Below the pieces are notes generated by a model. The model was not told the DNA's origin, searched no databases, and was given only the letters and a program-made list of their open reading frames with translations. Shown one piece after another: positions 1-6,628 of a stretch of DNA of 8,910 nt (its first letter is position 1; each line of letters starts with the position of its first letter). Source of the stretch: Acidobacteriota bacterium (GTDB lineage: Bacteria; Acidobacteriota; Holophagae; Thermotomaculales; Thermotomaculaceae); the NCBI GenBank assembly GCA_027067895.1, contig JAMOUY010000201.1:1-8910 (forward strand), read 5' to 3'. A program made the translations under genes and the position numbers.

Positions 1-1518
1 TAAACTTCCGTTTTCTACTTCTTCCTGCTCACCGAAATTAATCTTTTGAGACAAATCATTATAAAATACCGATACTCTTGAAGGAATAATGTTTCCTGAT
101 GAGTCTTTGGAAACAGCCTCAACATAACCTGTCATCCCTGTATAAAGAGAAATTTCTCCCACATTCAATTTGGAACCTGGTTCAACTATTATCTGCCTCT
201 CTTCCTCAACCTCATCCCCTTCAACATCTGGGTCTCCCGGGTCGTAAAAGGTATAAGAATTTTCAACATAGTCCTTAATCCCATTACCCCAAACCCTCAT
301 CTGATAACTTCCGGCAGGCAAAAATACACTAAAACCGCCCGTTTTTGATGTTCTATACGAAATAATAGGAACAGGAACGGGAGAATTGATTATTTCACTA
401 CCATTAAAATATTTGGCAGGCATTATCTGCTCAAATTGCACTATCATATTCTGCTGGTCAAAATTATAATTTACATAGCCAGAAATTTTGGCAATGTCTA
501 CCATAAAATTTCTGGGGTTAGATTTTGCCTCTTCAAAAACATTCATAGCATTAAAAAAAGCAGTATAGATATTGTGCGACAATGCAGGGATAAGATATCT
601 TTCAAAGGTTAACAAACTTTTTGCAGGCAAAATATCAGACGGCTTTCCAACTTTTCCAACAATAGTAAACTGTCCCCCGCTTCTTTCAAAAGCCTGATTT
701 GAAGAATCAAAATCACACAAAACAACACCGTCGTCGGGTGAAAACTCAATCAATGCCTGATAGGGAGAAATATGTTGTTCAAACGCCACAAAAGAAGCAT
801 ACACGTTTCCATGAGATTTGTGCATAGGCGTATAACCGTATCCCGGAGCGGGGACAAATCTCCTAAACGTATTTCCTCCCGTAAAAACAAAATCTCCCAA
901 TGTATAAACAGGCGCGGGTTTGTTTGAGGTATTTTCCAAAACAGTAGTCATTTTCAAATAAGTTGAGTTTCTTTCAATATAATAAATGGTTGTTACTTTC
1001 AAATCTTTTACTAATTTGGTATCCGAATCAACCGCAAACCCAGCATTTGCAAAAAACCCCGACTTATCCATTACGTAACCGGAACATACCAAAGAAGCGG
1101 ATTCATCGCTAATTGTATCAACCTTGATTTCGGTATAGGCAACCGGAAGGTTCAAATCATTGTTAACAACTTGAAAAATCTGGTTAATATTATCATTGTT
1201 ATAACTCAACTTGTTTCCCAAAGCATCAACGGAAATATTGGTTATGTCAATAATTGTCCCGCCGGTAGGTGCAAGAAAATTTTGTCTCCTCTCCCCTAAA
1301 ATTCCCCCGTCAACTATTACGTCAAACTTGTTGTTTGCAAGATAAAAATCGTCATAAGCGCCCATTGTTTTAGGCGATTTGCTTACATAAAGTTTTGCAT
1401 TGTTTTCATCGGTTCTTGAAACAACCGAAACAGGAGCTTCAATCCCCGTAGAATGATAGCAAGCTATTCCGCTTGCAAGAATAATTAACAGAATAATCAA
1501 ATTGTAGTATTTTTTCAT
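1..1518 (-). CDS. Large lipoprotein resembling the N-terminal half of CehA/McbA-type metallohydrolases (3' end missing)
   Basis: The frame is open for 506 codons from the ATG at 1516-1518 to the window edge, so the C-terminus is absent. A lysine-start signal peptide with a hydrophobic core (residues 5-16) ends in LASGIAC, giving a probable lipidated Cys19 and export to an envelope membrane. The region at about 45-330 is beta-rich, with GTIIDI, a GDFVF...PAPGYGY stretch and a LTFERYL stretch. A carboxypeptidase-regulatory-like beta-sandwich follows (about 340-410), shown by TGGFSVFLPAGSYQMRVWG. A second repeat (about 450-486) contains SGNIIPSRVSV. This order resembles proteins annotated as CehA/McbA metallohydrolases, in which a PHP-type metal-dependent domain follows. 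That family call is inference, and no catalytic residue lies in the window. An AGAGG Shine-Dalgarno sequence 8 bases upstream overlaps the preceding gene's stop codon, so the two genes are probably translated together. A non-enzymatic surface lipoprotein with Ig-like domains remains possible. Confidence 0.72.
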   Translation of the reverse strand, partial: MKKYYNLIILLIILASGIACYHSTGIEAPVSVVSRTDENNAKLYVSKSPKTMGAYDDFYLANNKFDVIVDGGILGERRQNFLAPTGGTIIDITNISVDALGNKLSYNNDNINQIFQVVNNDLNLPVAYTEIKVDTISDESASLVCSGYVMDKSGFFANAGFAVDSDTKLVKDLKVTTIYYIERNSTYLKMTTVLENTSNKPAPVYTLGDFVFTGGNTFRRFVPAPGYGYTPMHKSHGNVYASFVAFEQHISPYQALIEFSPDDGVVLCDFDSSNQAFERSGGQFTIVGKVGKPSDILPAKSLLTFERYLIPALSHNIYTAFFNAMNVFEEAKSNPRNFMVDIAKISGYVNYNFDQQNMIVQFEQIMPAKYFNGSEIINSPVPVPIISYRTSKTGGFSVFLPAGSYQMRVWGNGIKDYVENSYTFYDPGDPDVEGDEVEEERQIIVEPGSKLNVGEISLYTGMTGYVEAVSKDSSGNIIPSRVSVFYNDLSQKINFGEQEEVENGSL

Positions 1519-1523
1519 TTAAT

Positions 1524-2096
1524 TTACCTCTTTAAAAAATAGTAAAAAGCAAGCCATGCCAACAAGACAACAAGCCCCGTGGCATGTTCCGAATTATGAA
1601 AAATTTGTTTAAATTCCCATTTTTCCCCGGTGTCTCTAAACGGCGTTAGCCTTGGAATAATGCTTTTTACATTATTCTTGTATTCAACATACTCTTCCCC
1701 GAAAAAGTTTTCAAGCCTTGCGGTTTCAATTTTGATTTTTCTTGGAAGATAAAATCCGAAAAATCCTATCAAAACAATAGCAAGCACATACCAATTCCTT
1801 GCCGTAACAGAAAGGCCGGATAATATAAGAAGCGAACCTAAATAAAGCGGGTCTCTGAGATAGGCATAGGGGCCCACAACAACAAGTTTTTTGTTCTTCA
1901 TCAAATACCCCGCCGCCCAAAGCCTTATCAATTCTCCGGTAATAACCATAAATCCGCCAATTATGAAACTCAACTTTGTAGGTTTTGCAAAATAATAAAG
2001 GCAAAAAACTATTATTAACAGACCTATATTTCTCCATGTCGGCTTTTTTATCCAATTTTTTTTCACTATCGGAATATCTTTTATTTCTTCGGACAT
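1524..2096 (-). CDS. Isoprenylcysteine carboxyl methyltransferase (ICMT)-family membrane protein
   Basis: This 190-residue integral membrane protein has hydrophobic segments at about 23-38, 43-64, 84-118 and 172-188. The family's cofactor-binding C-terminal signature is clear: GPYAYLRDPLYLG (75-87), then E124, L128 and FGEEYVEYKNNVKSIIPR (132-149). The usual RHP is RDP here, a variation I believe occurs in bacterial members. Members bind S-adenosylmethionine and methylate small or lipid substrates at the membrane. The bacterial substrate is generally unknown, so none is assigned. I chose the ATG at 2094-2096 because GAGGGG lies just upstream at 2101-2106. The frame stays open upstream to 2156, but that longer start would lie beyond the predicted promoter -10 at 2128-2133. 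The gene is 5 bases from the downstream lipoprotein gene, so they probably form an operon. A link such as modification of that lipoprotein is speculative. Confidence 0.85.
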   Translation of the reverse strand: MSEEIKDIPIVKKNWIKKPTWRNIGLLIIVFCLYYFAKPTKLSFIIGGFMVITGELIRLWAAGYLMKNKKLVVVGPYAYLRDPLYLGSLLILSGLSVTARNWYVLAIVLIGFFGFYLPRKIKIETARLENFFGEEYVEYKNNVKSIIPRLTPFRDTGEKWEFKQIFHNSEHATGLVVLLAWLAFYYFLKR

Positions 2097-2100
2097 TATT

Positions 2101-2106
2101 CCCCTC
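2101..2106 (-). promoter_or_regulatory. Shine-Dalgarno sequence deciding the methyltransferase start
   Basis: On the minus strand GAGGGG is followed by AATA and then ATG (2096-2094). No comparable site precedes the in-frame ATG at 2156, so this site favours the 190-residue product beginning MSEEIKD over a 210-residue one. Confidence 0.75.
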
Positions 2107-2127
2107 TCATGCAAATTTTCAAATGAG

Positions 2128-2156
2128 ATTATACCACACACATTGTCAGTCCACAA
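2128..2156 (-). promoter_or_regulatory. Sigma-70-type promoter with extended -10 for the methyltransferase-lipoprotein operon
   Basis: On the minus strand a perfect TATAAT (2133-2128) is preceded by TGG, which makes an extended -10. A weak -35, TTGTGG (2156-2151), lies 17 bases upstream. The predicted transcript would start near 2121 and have a leader of about 25 bases containing the Shine-Dalgarno sequence. Confidence 0.65.
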
Positions 2157-2186
2157 TTAACATAAAAAAATCTGATATACTATAAG
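2157..2186 (+). promoter_or_regulatory. Probable promoter of the M20 peptidase gene
   Basis: Two overlapping readings exist. TTAACA (2157-2162) lies 18 bases from TATAAG (2181-2186). Alternatively, TGATATACT (2173-2181) is an extended -10 that needs little -35. The -35 abuts that of the divergent promoter on the other strand. A good AAGGAG Shine-Dalgarno sequence (2199-2204) sits six bases before the ATG at 2211. Confidence 0.55.
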
Positions 2187-2210
2187 CGAATACTTCACAA
2201 GGAGTTTGTT

Positions 2211-3443
2211 ATGGATACAAAGGAAAGAATAAAAAAACATTTTAAGGAAAACGAAGAAAAAATCAGGGAAAAAATTGTTTCTCTGGTTAAGGAAATGGTA
2301 AAAGAAAAAACGGTAAACGTTGTCTCTGAGAAATTGAGCGAGCATCCTTACCTGAAATTCAGGGGGGAAGAATACAGAGTTGCAAACATAGTTAAAAGAG
2401 AATTTGACGAATATAACATTCCCTACGATGAATTTGCAAGAATGGAAGGAAGGCCTAACGTTATAGGGAAAATAGGAAAGGACAAAAACGGCAAAAGGCT
2501 TTTTATGGCGGCGCATATGGACATAGTGCCTGCGGGAGACGGGTGGGACACAGACCCGTTTGAAGTTGTGGAGATAGACGGAAAACTTTACGGAAGAGGC
2601 ACACTGGACAACAAAGGTCCGCTCGCATCAATCATAGTTGCTGGAGAGGTATTGAAAGAACTGGGTGTCGAACTTGAAGGCGAATTGCAACTTGCAGCAT
2701 TGTCGGACGAAGAAGCGGAAGACCCGGACGGAATTGATTACGGAATCGGATACCTTCTTGAAGAAAAACTTATAAACCCCACATTTGCAATTATTCCGGA
2801 TATTGGCGAAAACATGAAAAGAATAGACATTGCCGAAAAAGGAAGAACGGTTTTCAAGGTTACCGCACACGGCAAACAGGCACACGGGTCAACGCCGGAA
2901 AAGGGAATAAACGCGGTTTACATGATGGCCAAAATGGTCTGCGAAATCGAGAAATTGAAATTTGATTATAAAGTGCATCCCGTTTTGGGACATCCGACAC
3001 TAAATTTAGGGGAAATACACGGAGGCGCCGCGCCAAACATTGTTCCCGGACAGTGCGAAATACTTTTGGATATAAGAACGGTGCCGGGAATGACAAAGGA
3101 ACAGGTAATTGAAAAACTTGAAGAATGCGCCTCAAAGGTGGAAAACGGAAAATTCACTATTGAATGCATGAGTTGGAACGAGCCCCACGACGTTGACCCT
3201 GACAACGAATTGGTTAAGGCAATACAGAAAAACACAAAAGAAGTTTTGGGTTTTGAGCCCGAACCTTTCGGTATGGGCGGCGGTACTTTCGCCAAAACGC
3301 TCAACCTTTACGGAGTTATAGCCGTAGGCTGGGGACCGGGGGACGACGAGGCTTTCCACGTTGCAAACGAATATGTTGAGATAAAACAACTTGTAGATTT
3401 TGCATTGTTAACCTGCCTTGTGGCAATTGATTTATTAAATTAA
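2211..3443 (+). CDS. M20-family zinc metallopeptidase / amidohydrolase
   Basis: This complete 410-residue protein belongs to the M20 family (dipeptidases, carboxypeptidases, ArgE/DapE-type deacylases). These enzymes hydrolyse peptide or N-acyl amide bonds with two metal ions. All expected catalytic residues are visible: His102 and Asp104 in AHMDIVPAG, bridging Asp133 in GRGTLDNKGP, general base Glu167 and metal ligand Glu168 in LSDEEAE, Asp197 in IIPDIGE, and His383 in DEAFHVANEYV. The inserted lid/dimerisation domain (about 210-325) carries His225 in KQAHGSTPEKG. There is no signal peptide, so it should act in the cytoplasm. A dipeptidase or aminoacylase is plausible, but substrate cannot be read from the motifs. 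Annotation as argE, dapE or pepV would be over-specific, and no arginine or lysine pathway gene is nearby. The start is supported by AAGGAG six bases upstream. The gene is probably monocistronic, with its own promoter and terminator. Confidence 0.92.
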   Translation: MDTKERIKKHFKENEEKIREKIVSLVKEMVKEKTVNVVSEKLSEHPYLKFRGEEYRVANIVKREFDEYNIPYDEFARMEGRPNVIGKIGKDKNGKRLFMAAHMDIVPAGDGWDTDPFEVVEIDGKLYGRGTLDNKGPLASIIVAGEVLKELGVELEGELQLAALSDEEAEDPDGIDYGIGYLLEEKLINPTFAIIPDIGENMKRIDIAEKGRTVFKVTAHGKQAHGSTPEKGINAVYMMAKMVCEIEKLKFDYKVHPVLGHPTLNLGEIHGGAAPNIVPGQCEILLDIRTVPGMTKEQVIEKLEECASKVENGKFTIECMSWNEPHDVDPDNELVKAIQKNTKEVLGFEPEPFGMGGGTFAKTLNLYGVIAVGWGPGDDEAFHVANEYVEIKQLVDFALLTCLVAIDLLN

Positions 3444-3446
3444 AAT
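3418..3446 (+). promoter_or_regulatory. Weak candidate promoter for the tyrosine recombinase gene
   Basis: TTGTGG (3418-3423) is 17 bases from TAAAAT (3441-3446), overlapping the end of the peptidase gene. Transcription would start near 3453, inside the terminator stem, so such a transcript would not form the hairpin and would have a leader of only about 28 bases. The match is weak, and AT-rich sequence gives such hits by chance. Confidence 0.25.
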
Positions 3447-3450
3447 TCAC

Positions 3451-3475
3451 GGGGGATATTTATCCCCCTTTTCTT
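3451..3475 (+). terminator. Rho-independent terminator after the M20 peptidase gene
   Basis: GGGGGAT (3451-3457) pairs perfectly with ATCCCCC (3462-3468) around a four-base loop, followed by TTTTCTT. It begins eight bases after the peptidase stop codon. It ends only five bases before the next gene's ATG, so it should separate the recombinase gene from the peptidase transcript unless read through. Confidence 0.85.
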
Positions 3476-3480
3476 AAAAA

Positions 3481-4374
3481 ATGATTGAAACTTTCATAAA
3501 TTACCTGATAACAGAAAAAGGGCTTTCAAAAAATACCATAGAATCCTACCTTTTTGACTTAAAGCATTTCACGGATTTTCTTGAAGAAAAAAAAATAAAA
3601 ATTGAAAAGGTTGAGGAAAACACTTTAACCGAATACGTAGCATACCTCTACAACATGGGATACGCACCTATGACAATTAAAAGACACATATCAACTTTGA
3701 GAAATTTCTACAAGTTTCTCTTCGCGGAAGGCTATATAAAATCCAACCCCTCGGAAATACTTGAAACACCCAAGGCTTTCAAACTTCTGCCAAAGTATTT
3801 GACCGATACAGAGGTTGAAAAACTTTTAAACCTTCCCGATATTTCAACCCCCACCGGGCAGAGGGACAGGGCAATGATTGAATTGCTTTACGCAACAGGG
3901 CTTAGAATTTCCGAACTTTTAGACTTAAAAATGAACAACATAAACCTTGAAGAAAGGTTTTTGATTACTTTCGGGAAAGGCTCAAAGGAAAGGCTTGTGC
4001 CTTTCAGCAAAAAAGCCTGCGATTTTCTTGTCTCATACCTAAACGACGGAAGAATCAAACTTTTGAAAGATAAAAAAAGTTATTTTCTGTTTTTAAATTC
4101 AAGAGGCAACAAACTTTCAAGACAGGGATTTTGGAAAATTTTGAAAAATTACGGAAAAAAGATAGGAATAGCCCATAAACTTTCCCCACACACTTTAAGG
4201 CACACCTTTGCCACCCATCTTCTTGAACACGGAGCGGATTTAAGGGCTGTTCAAATAATGCTGGGGCACGCCGATATTTCAAAAACCCAGATTTACACCC
4301 ATATTACAAACGAAAGACTGAAACAAATTTATTTTGAATTCCACCCAAGGGCAAAGAAAAATGACAAAAACTAA
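3481..4374 (+). CDS. xerD: XerC/XerD-type site-specific tyrosine recombinase
   Basis: This 297-residue protein matches the length and two-domain layout of Xer recombinases, which resolve chromosome dimers at dif during division. The N-terminal SAM-like core-binding domain (1-about 95) starts with the typical IETFINYLITEKGLSKNTIE. The C-terminal catalytic domain has the complete active site: Arg142 (TGLRISEL), Lys166 (FGKGSKER), His237 and Arg240 (SPHTLRHTFATHLL), His263 (MLGHADI) and nucleophile Tyr272 (IYTHIT). The tail ends FHPRAKK, as in Xer proteins. XerC and XerD are hard to tell apart from one sequence, so the symbol is tentative. No phage genes or flanking repeats suggest a mobile-element integrase. 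An in-frame TAA two codons upstream (3475-3477) fixes the start at 3481. No Shine-Dalgarno sequence is present, and a terminator hairpin lies just upstream. The stop codon overlaps that of the convergent ssb gene. Confidence 0.9.
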   Translation: MIETFINYLITEKGLSKNTIESYLFDLKHFTDFLEEKKIKIEKVEENTLTEYVAYLYNMGYAPMTIKRHISTLRNFYKFLFAEGYIKSNPSEILETPKAFKLLPKYLTDTEVEKLLNLPDISTPTGQRDRAMIELLYATGLRISELLDLKMNNINLEERFLITFGKGSKERLVPFSKKACDFLVSYLNDGRIKLLKDKKSYFLFLNSRGNKLSRQGFWKILKNYGKKIGIAHKLSPHTLRHTFATHLLEHGADLRAVQIMLGHADISKTQIYTHITNERLKQIYFEFHPRAKKNDKN

Positions 4375-4859
4375 AAGGGAACGTCATTGTCATCAATATC
4401 CTTAATATCATCTTCCGGAATTTCAATATTGTCCAATTCTTCTTTTAAATCATCTTGCGAAACTTGATGGGTAACCGGCGGCTGCGAAACAGAAGAATTC
4501 GGCTGATTCATTGAGCCTGCCATTGCTTCCGCAGTTTTCGGAGTAAGAGGAATAAGCGTTAACGCCCTAATCTCTGTTTTGTATCTTCTCATACCGTTTT
4601 GGTCTTCCCAACTTGAATACTCAATGCTTCCCTCAACAAAGAAAAGGTTTCCCTTTTTGACAATTCTTTCACCTTTGTCCGCAAGCCTTCCCCACAAAGC
4701 AATATTGTGCCATTCGGTTTTTTCCTGCCAATTTCCCTGAGAATCCATATAACTTCTTGACGTAGCGAGAGAAAACTTCGCAACCTTTGTTCCCCCCGGA
4801 GTAAACCTGACATCAATATCCTGTCCCGCTCTTCCTATTAAAATCACTCTGTTAAACAT
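4371..4859 (-). CDS. ssb: Single-stranded DNA-binding protein
   Basis: This 162-residue protein coats single-stranded DNA in replication, repair and recombination. The N-terminal OB fold (1-about 106) starts MFNRVILIGRAGQD and includes FTPGGTKVAKFSLATSR. It then has EKTEWHNIALWGRLAD with Trp50 and Trp56, NLFFVEGSIEYSSW with Trp84, and a closing KTEIRALTLIPL strand. A flexible linker rich in Gln, Ser and Pro (about 110-135) leads to an acidic tail ending DDNDVPF. That tail is the conserved tip to which partner proteins bind, so the gene is complete and probably functional. GAGGTG just upstream of the ATG at 4859 supports the start. The gene is 12 bases downstream of the chemoreceptor-like gene and has no visible promoter of its own. 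This differs from the common rpsF-ssb-rpsR arrangement, so a second ssb paralogue elsewhere is possible. It converges on the recombinase gene with a four-base overlap and no terminator between them. Confidence 0.96.
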   Translation of the reverse strand: MFNRVILIGRAGQDIDVRFTPGGTKVAKFSLATSRSYMDSQGNWQEKTEWHNIALWGRLADKGERIVKKGNLFFVEGSIEYSSWEDQNGMRRYKTEIRALTLIPLTPKTAEAMAGSMNQPNSSVSQPPVTHQVSQDDLKEELDNIEIPEDDIKDIDDNDVPF

Positions 4860-4871
4860 AATTCACCTCTA

Positions 4872-6497
4872 TTAAAGTATTTTCTTTATGTTTTTAGCCT
4901 TTTCAAGCAAAACAATAGAATTTTTTAAACTTTCAAGCCTTTTGAACTGCAACTCTTCAAGCATTTTACCAAATTCCTTAACGGATTTATCTTCCGTAAA
5001 ATCCAAAACCGCTTCGTTCGCATTTTCAAGTTGTGCCGCAAAATCCTTCAAACTTTTAAATAATTCAGTAATATACGAAGTTAATGATGGCAAATTGTTG
5101 TTGATATAATCAAGCAAAGACGATGTGGCAACAACAAGACTGTCAAAAGCCTCTTTATCTTTTTCAGCCTTTTCAAGCCTTGCAATATAATCCTTAAAAA
5201 CTATCAAAACCTGTTTGATTGCCGTGCTGTGGTTGGTAATTCCCTCTTTTAAGTCTCCGAGAATTGTTAGATTCTCCTCTATTGGCGAAACAATCTTTTC
5301 GTGACTTTGCTCTATCATTTTTATGTGATGAGTTAAATGCTCAATATCAGTGCCTATTTTTGAAAGTTCAATTCTGCTATTCATAGTCACTGTCTCAAAA
5401 TCCGTTAAAAGTTTAGCACCTTTGCCGTTTGCCTCAAACAATTTCTCAAAATAAGATTTTATTTCCGAATACTTGCCTTCCATATCTTCAACAAGTTTTT
5501 TCAACTCACGGGCGACAGAAGAAAATTTATTATTTTCCTGAGAGGTTTCGGACGCATAAATCAAAGCGTTTAAAGACATTAAAGAAGCCTTTTTGTTTAA
5601 ATTTGAAATTTCTATCAAAGCGGTTTTCAAATCGTAAAAAACATCGTTTGATGTCCTGTTTAGCCCTATAATTTCGTCAAGCAATTCTTTTTCCCCGTCA
5701 AAATTATCCCTAATTCTTCCAACCCTTTCCCTAAATCCGTCTCTATGTTTTTCAATTTTCTTGACTTCTTCATGCAGCCTTTCGGAATAAGCAGAGATAT
5801 TGTTTAAAAACAAACTTATTTTGTCTATGCTTAACACCAAATTTTCACTGAAAGAAAGAAATCCTTTGATAACAAAATTGGCGTTTTTCACATCTTCCGA
5901 CGTTCTAATTATGTAATCGTTTACAATCTCTTTTACCTTTTCAACAAGAAAGAGAAGTTGCTCCTTAAATTTACTTATTTCAACGGTTAAAGTTACAAAA
6001 GACTGCAATTTGTCCTCAACTTTAATATCCAAATTTTCCTTTGAAATAGATGAAACATTTTCCATTAACTCTAAAAATTTCTCGTTAAATTTCCTGTAAT
6101 CGTCAATCAACTCTTCAAAAGAGTAAAGAATATCATTTATTCTTGATTTTATAATTCCGTTTGTTTTGGCAAAATCGCTTATAACTCTCTTAATTTCCTG
6201 ACTTTTAAGAGAAATTTCCTGAAACAATTCTTCAAAAATAGGGTCTTTGATATGAAAAGGAGTCCCTTTTTCAACAAAATTACCGAGAGAATCCAACTGT
6301 TCTTTAACAAAAAAAGAAAGTTTCTGTAATGTGTTTTTCATATAAAAAACAAAAATTACAGAAAAGGCAAGGAAAGAGACAAAGGTATAAACAAAGGCAT
6401 GTGCCGGAAAATAAAAGTAAAAATACAAACCGAAAATTACGGTTAAAAGAATGTAGATAAAAAAAGAGTTTATTAATTTTAATTTGTAATCTCTCAT
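4872..6497 (-). CDS. Membrane-anchored methyl-accepting-chemotaxis-like protein with a degenerate signalling tip
   Basis: This 541-residue protein has two adjacent membrane helices (about 11-30 and 34-53) joined only by PAHA, so it has no extracellular ligand domain. The remaining 490 or so residues are cytoplasmic and almost wholly predicted helical coiled coil. Residues 295-346 align by eye with the hairpin tip of chemoreceptors: IEISNLNKKASLMSLNALI, then FSSVARELKKLVEDM, matching the canonical QTNLLALNAAIEAAR and FAVVADEVRKLAE. The almost invariant Glu and Arg of NAAIEAAR are Tyr314 and Glu317 here. Binding of CheA and CheW is therefore doubtful, and a structural or scaffold role is as likely as chemotaxis. 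No clear HAMP motif was recognised. The start is supported by AAGGGA six bases before the ATG and a TATAAT promoter upstream. It probably forms an operon with ssb. No che genes are nearby. Confidence 0.7.
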   Translation of the reverse strand: MRDYKLKLINSFFIYILLTVIFGLYFYFYFPAHAFVYTFVSFLAFSVIFVFYMKNTLQKLSFFVKEQLDSLGNFVEKGTPFHIKDPIFEELFQEISLKSQEIKRVISDFAKTNGIIKSRINDILYSFEELIDDYRKFNEKFLELMENVSSISKENLDIKVEDKLQSFVTLTVEISKFKEQLLFLVEKVKEIVNDYIIRTSEDVKNANFVIKGFLSFSENLVLSIDKISLFLNNISAYSERLHEEVKKIEKHRDGFRERVGRIRDNFDGEKELLDEIIGLNRTSNDVFYDLKTALIEISNLNKKASLMSLNALIYASETSQENNKFSSVARELKKLVEDMEGKYSEIKSYFEKLFEANGKGAKLLTDFETVTMNSRIELSKIGTDIEHLTHHIKMIEQSHEKIVSPIEENLTILGDLKEGITNHSTAIKQVLIVFKDYIARLEKAEKDKEAFDSLVVATSSLLDYINNNLPSLTSYITELFKSLKDFAAQLENANEAVLDFTEDKSVKEFGKMLEELQFKRLESLKNSIVLLEKAKNIKKIL

Positions 6498-6526
6498 TAG
6501 TTTCCCTTGTCTTTTTTTACATAATC

Positions 6527-6554
6527 ATTATACACCAAAATCAATTTTGTTAAA
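6527..6554 (-). promoter_or_regulatory. Probable promoter for the chemoreceptor-like gene and ssb
   Basis: On the minus strand a perfect TATAAT (6532-6527) is preceded, 15 to 16 bases upstream, by TTAACA/TTTAAC (6554-6548). The start of transcription would fall near 6520, giving a leader of about 22 bases that includes the Shine-Dalgarno sequence. An ATAAT-C-ATTAT inverted repeat (6521-6531) overlaps the -10. Confidence 0.55.
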
Positions 6555-6574
6555 ACGAGCAAAGAAAACCGGAC

Positions 6575-6603
6575 AAAAACAAAAAAAGGGGGAAACTTCC
6601 CCC
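6575..6603 (-). terminator. Rho-independent terminator ending the alr-truA-lipoprotein operon
   Basis: On the minus strand GGGGGA (6603-6598) pairs with TCCCCC (6593-6588) around a four-base loop and is followed by seven T, G, then five T. It lies 26 bases past the lipoprotein stop codon and insulates the downstream chemoreceptor-like/ssb unit. Confidence 0.88.
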
Positions 6604-6628
6604 ATTCAAAACAAGAATTTTTAAAAAT

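Noticed and set aside
1524..2156. 210-residue version of the methyltransferase starting at 2156
   Set aside because: Its start lies upstream of the perfect TATAAT at 2128-2133 and has no Shine-Dalgarno sequence. The ATG at 2096 has GAGGGG.
2157..2516. Minus-strand open frame of 119 codons opposite the M20 peptidase gene
   Set aside because: It is antisense to a clearly real gene, crosses the divergent promoter region, and has a Phe/Cys-rich composition without any motif.
3481..4374. Tyrosine recombinase as an integrase of a mobile element
   Set aside because: Length, HPRA-type tail and housekeeping neighbours fit XerC/XerD. There are no phage or conjugation genes, no tRNA, and no flanking repeats that would be att sites.
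6512..6545. Possible dif site: the minus strand reads TTATGTAAA, like one Xer-binding arm, near a recombinase gene
   Set aside because: The opposite arm is missing: the inverted ATAAT/ATTAT halves are one base apart rather than separated by a six-base central region. The segment also coincides with a promoter -10.
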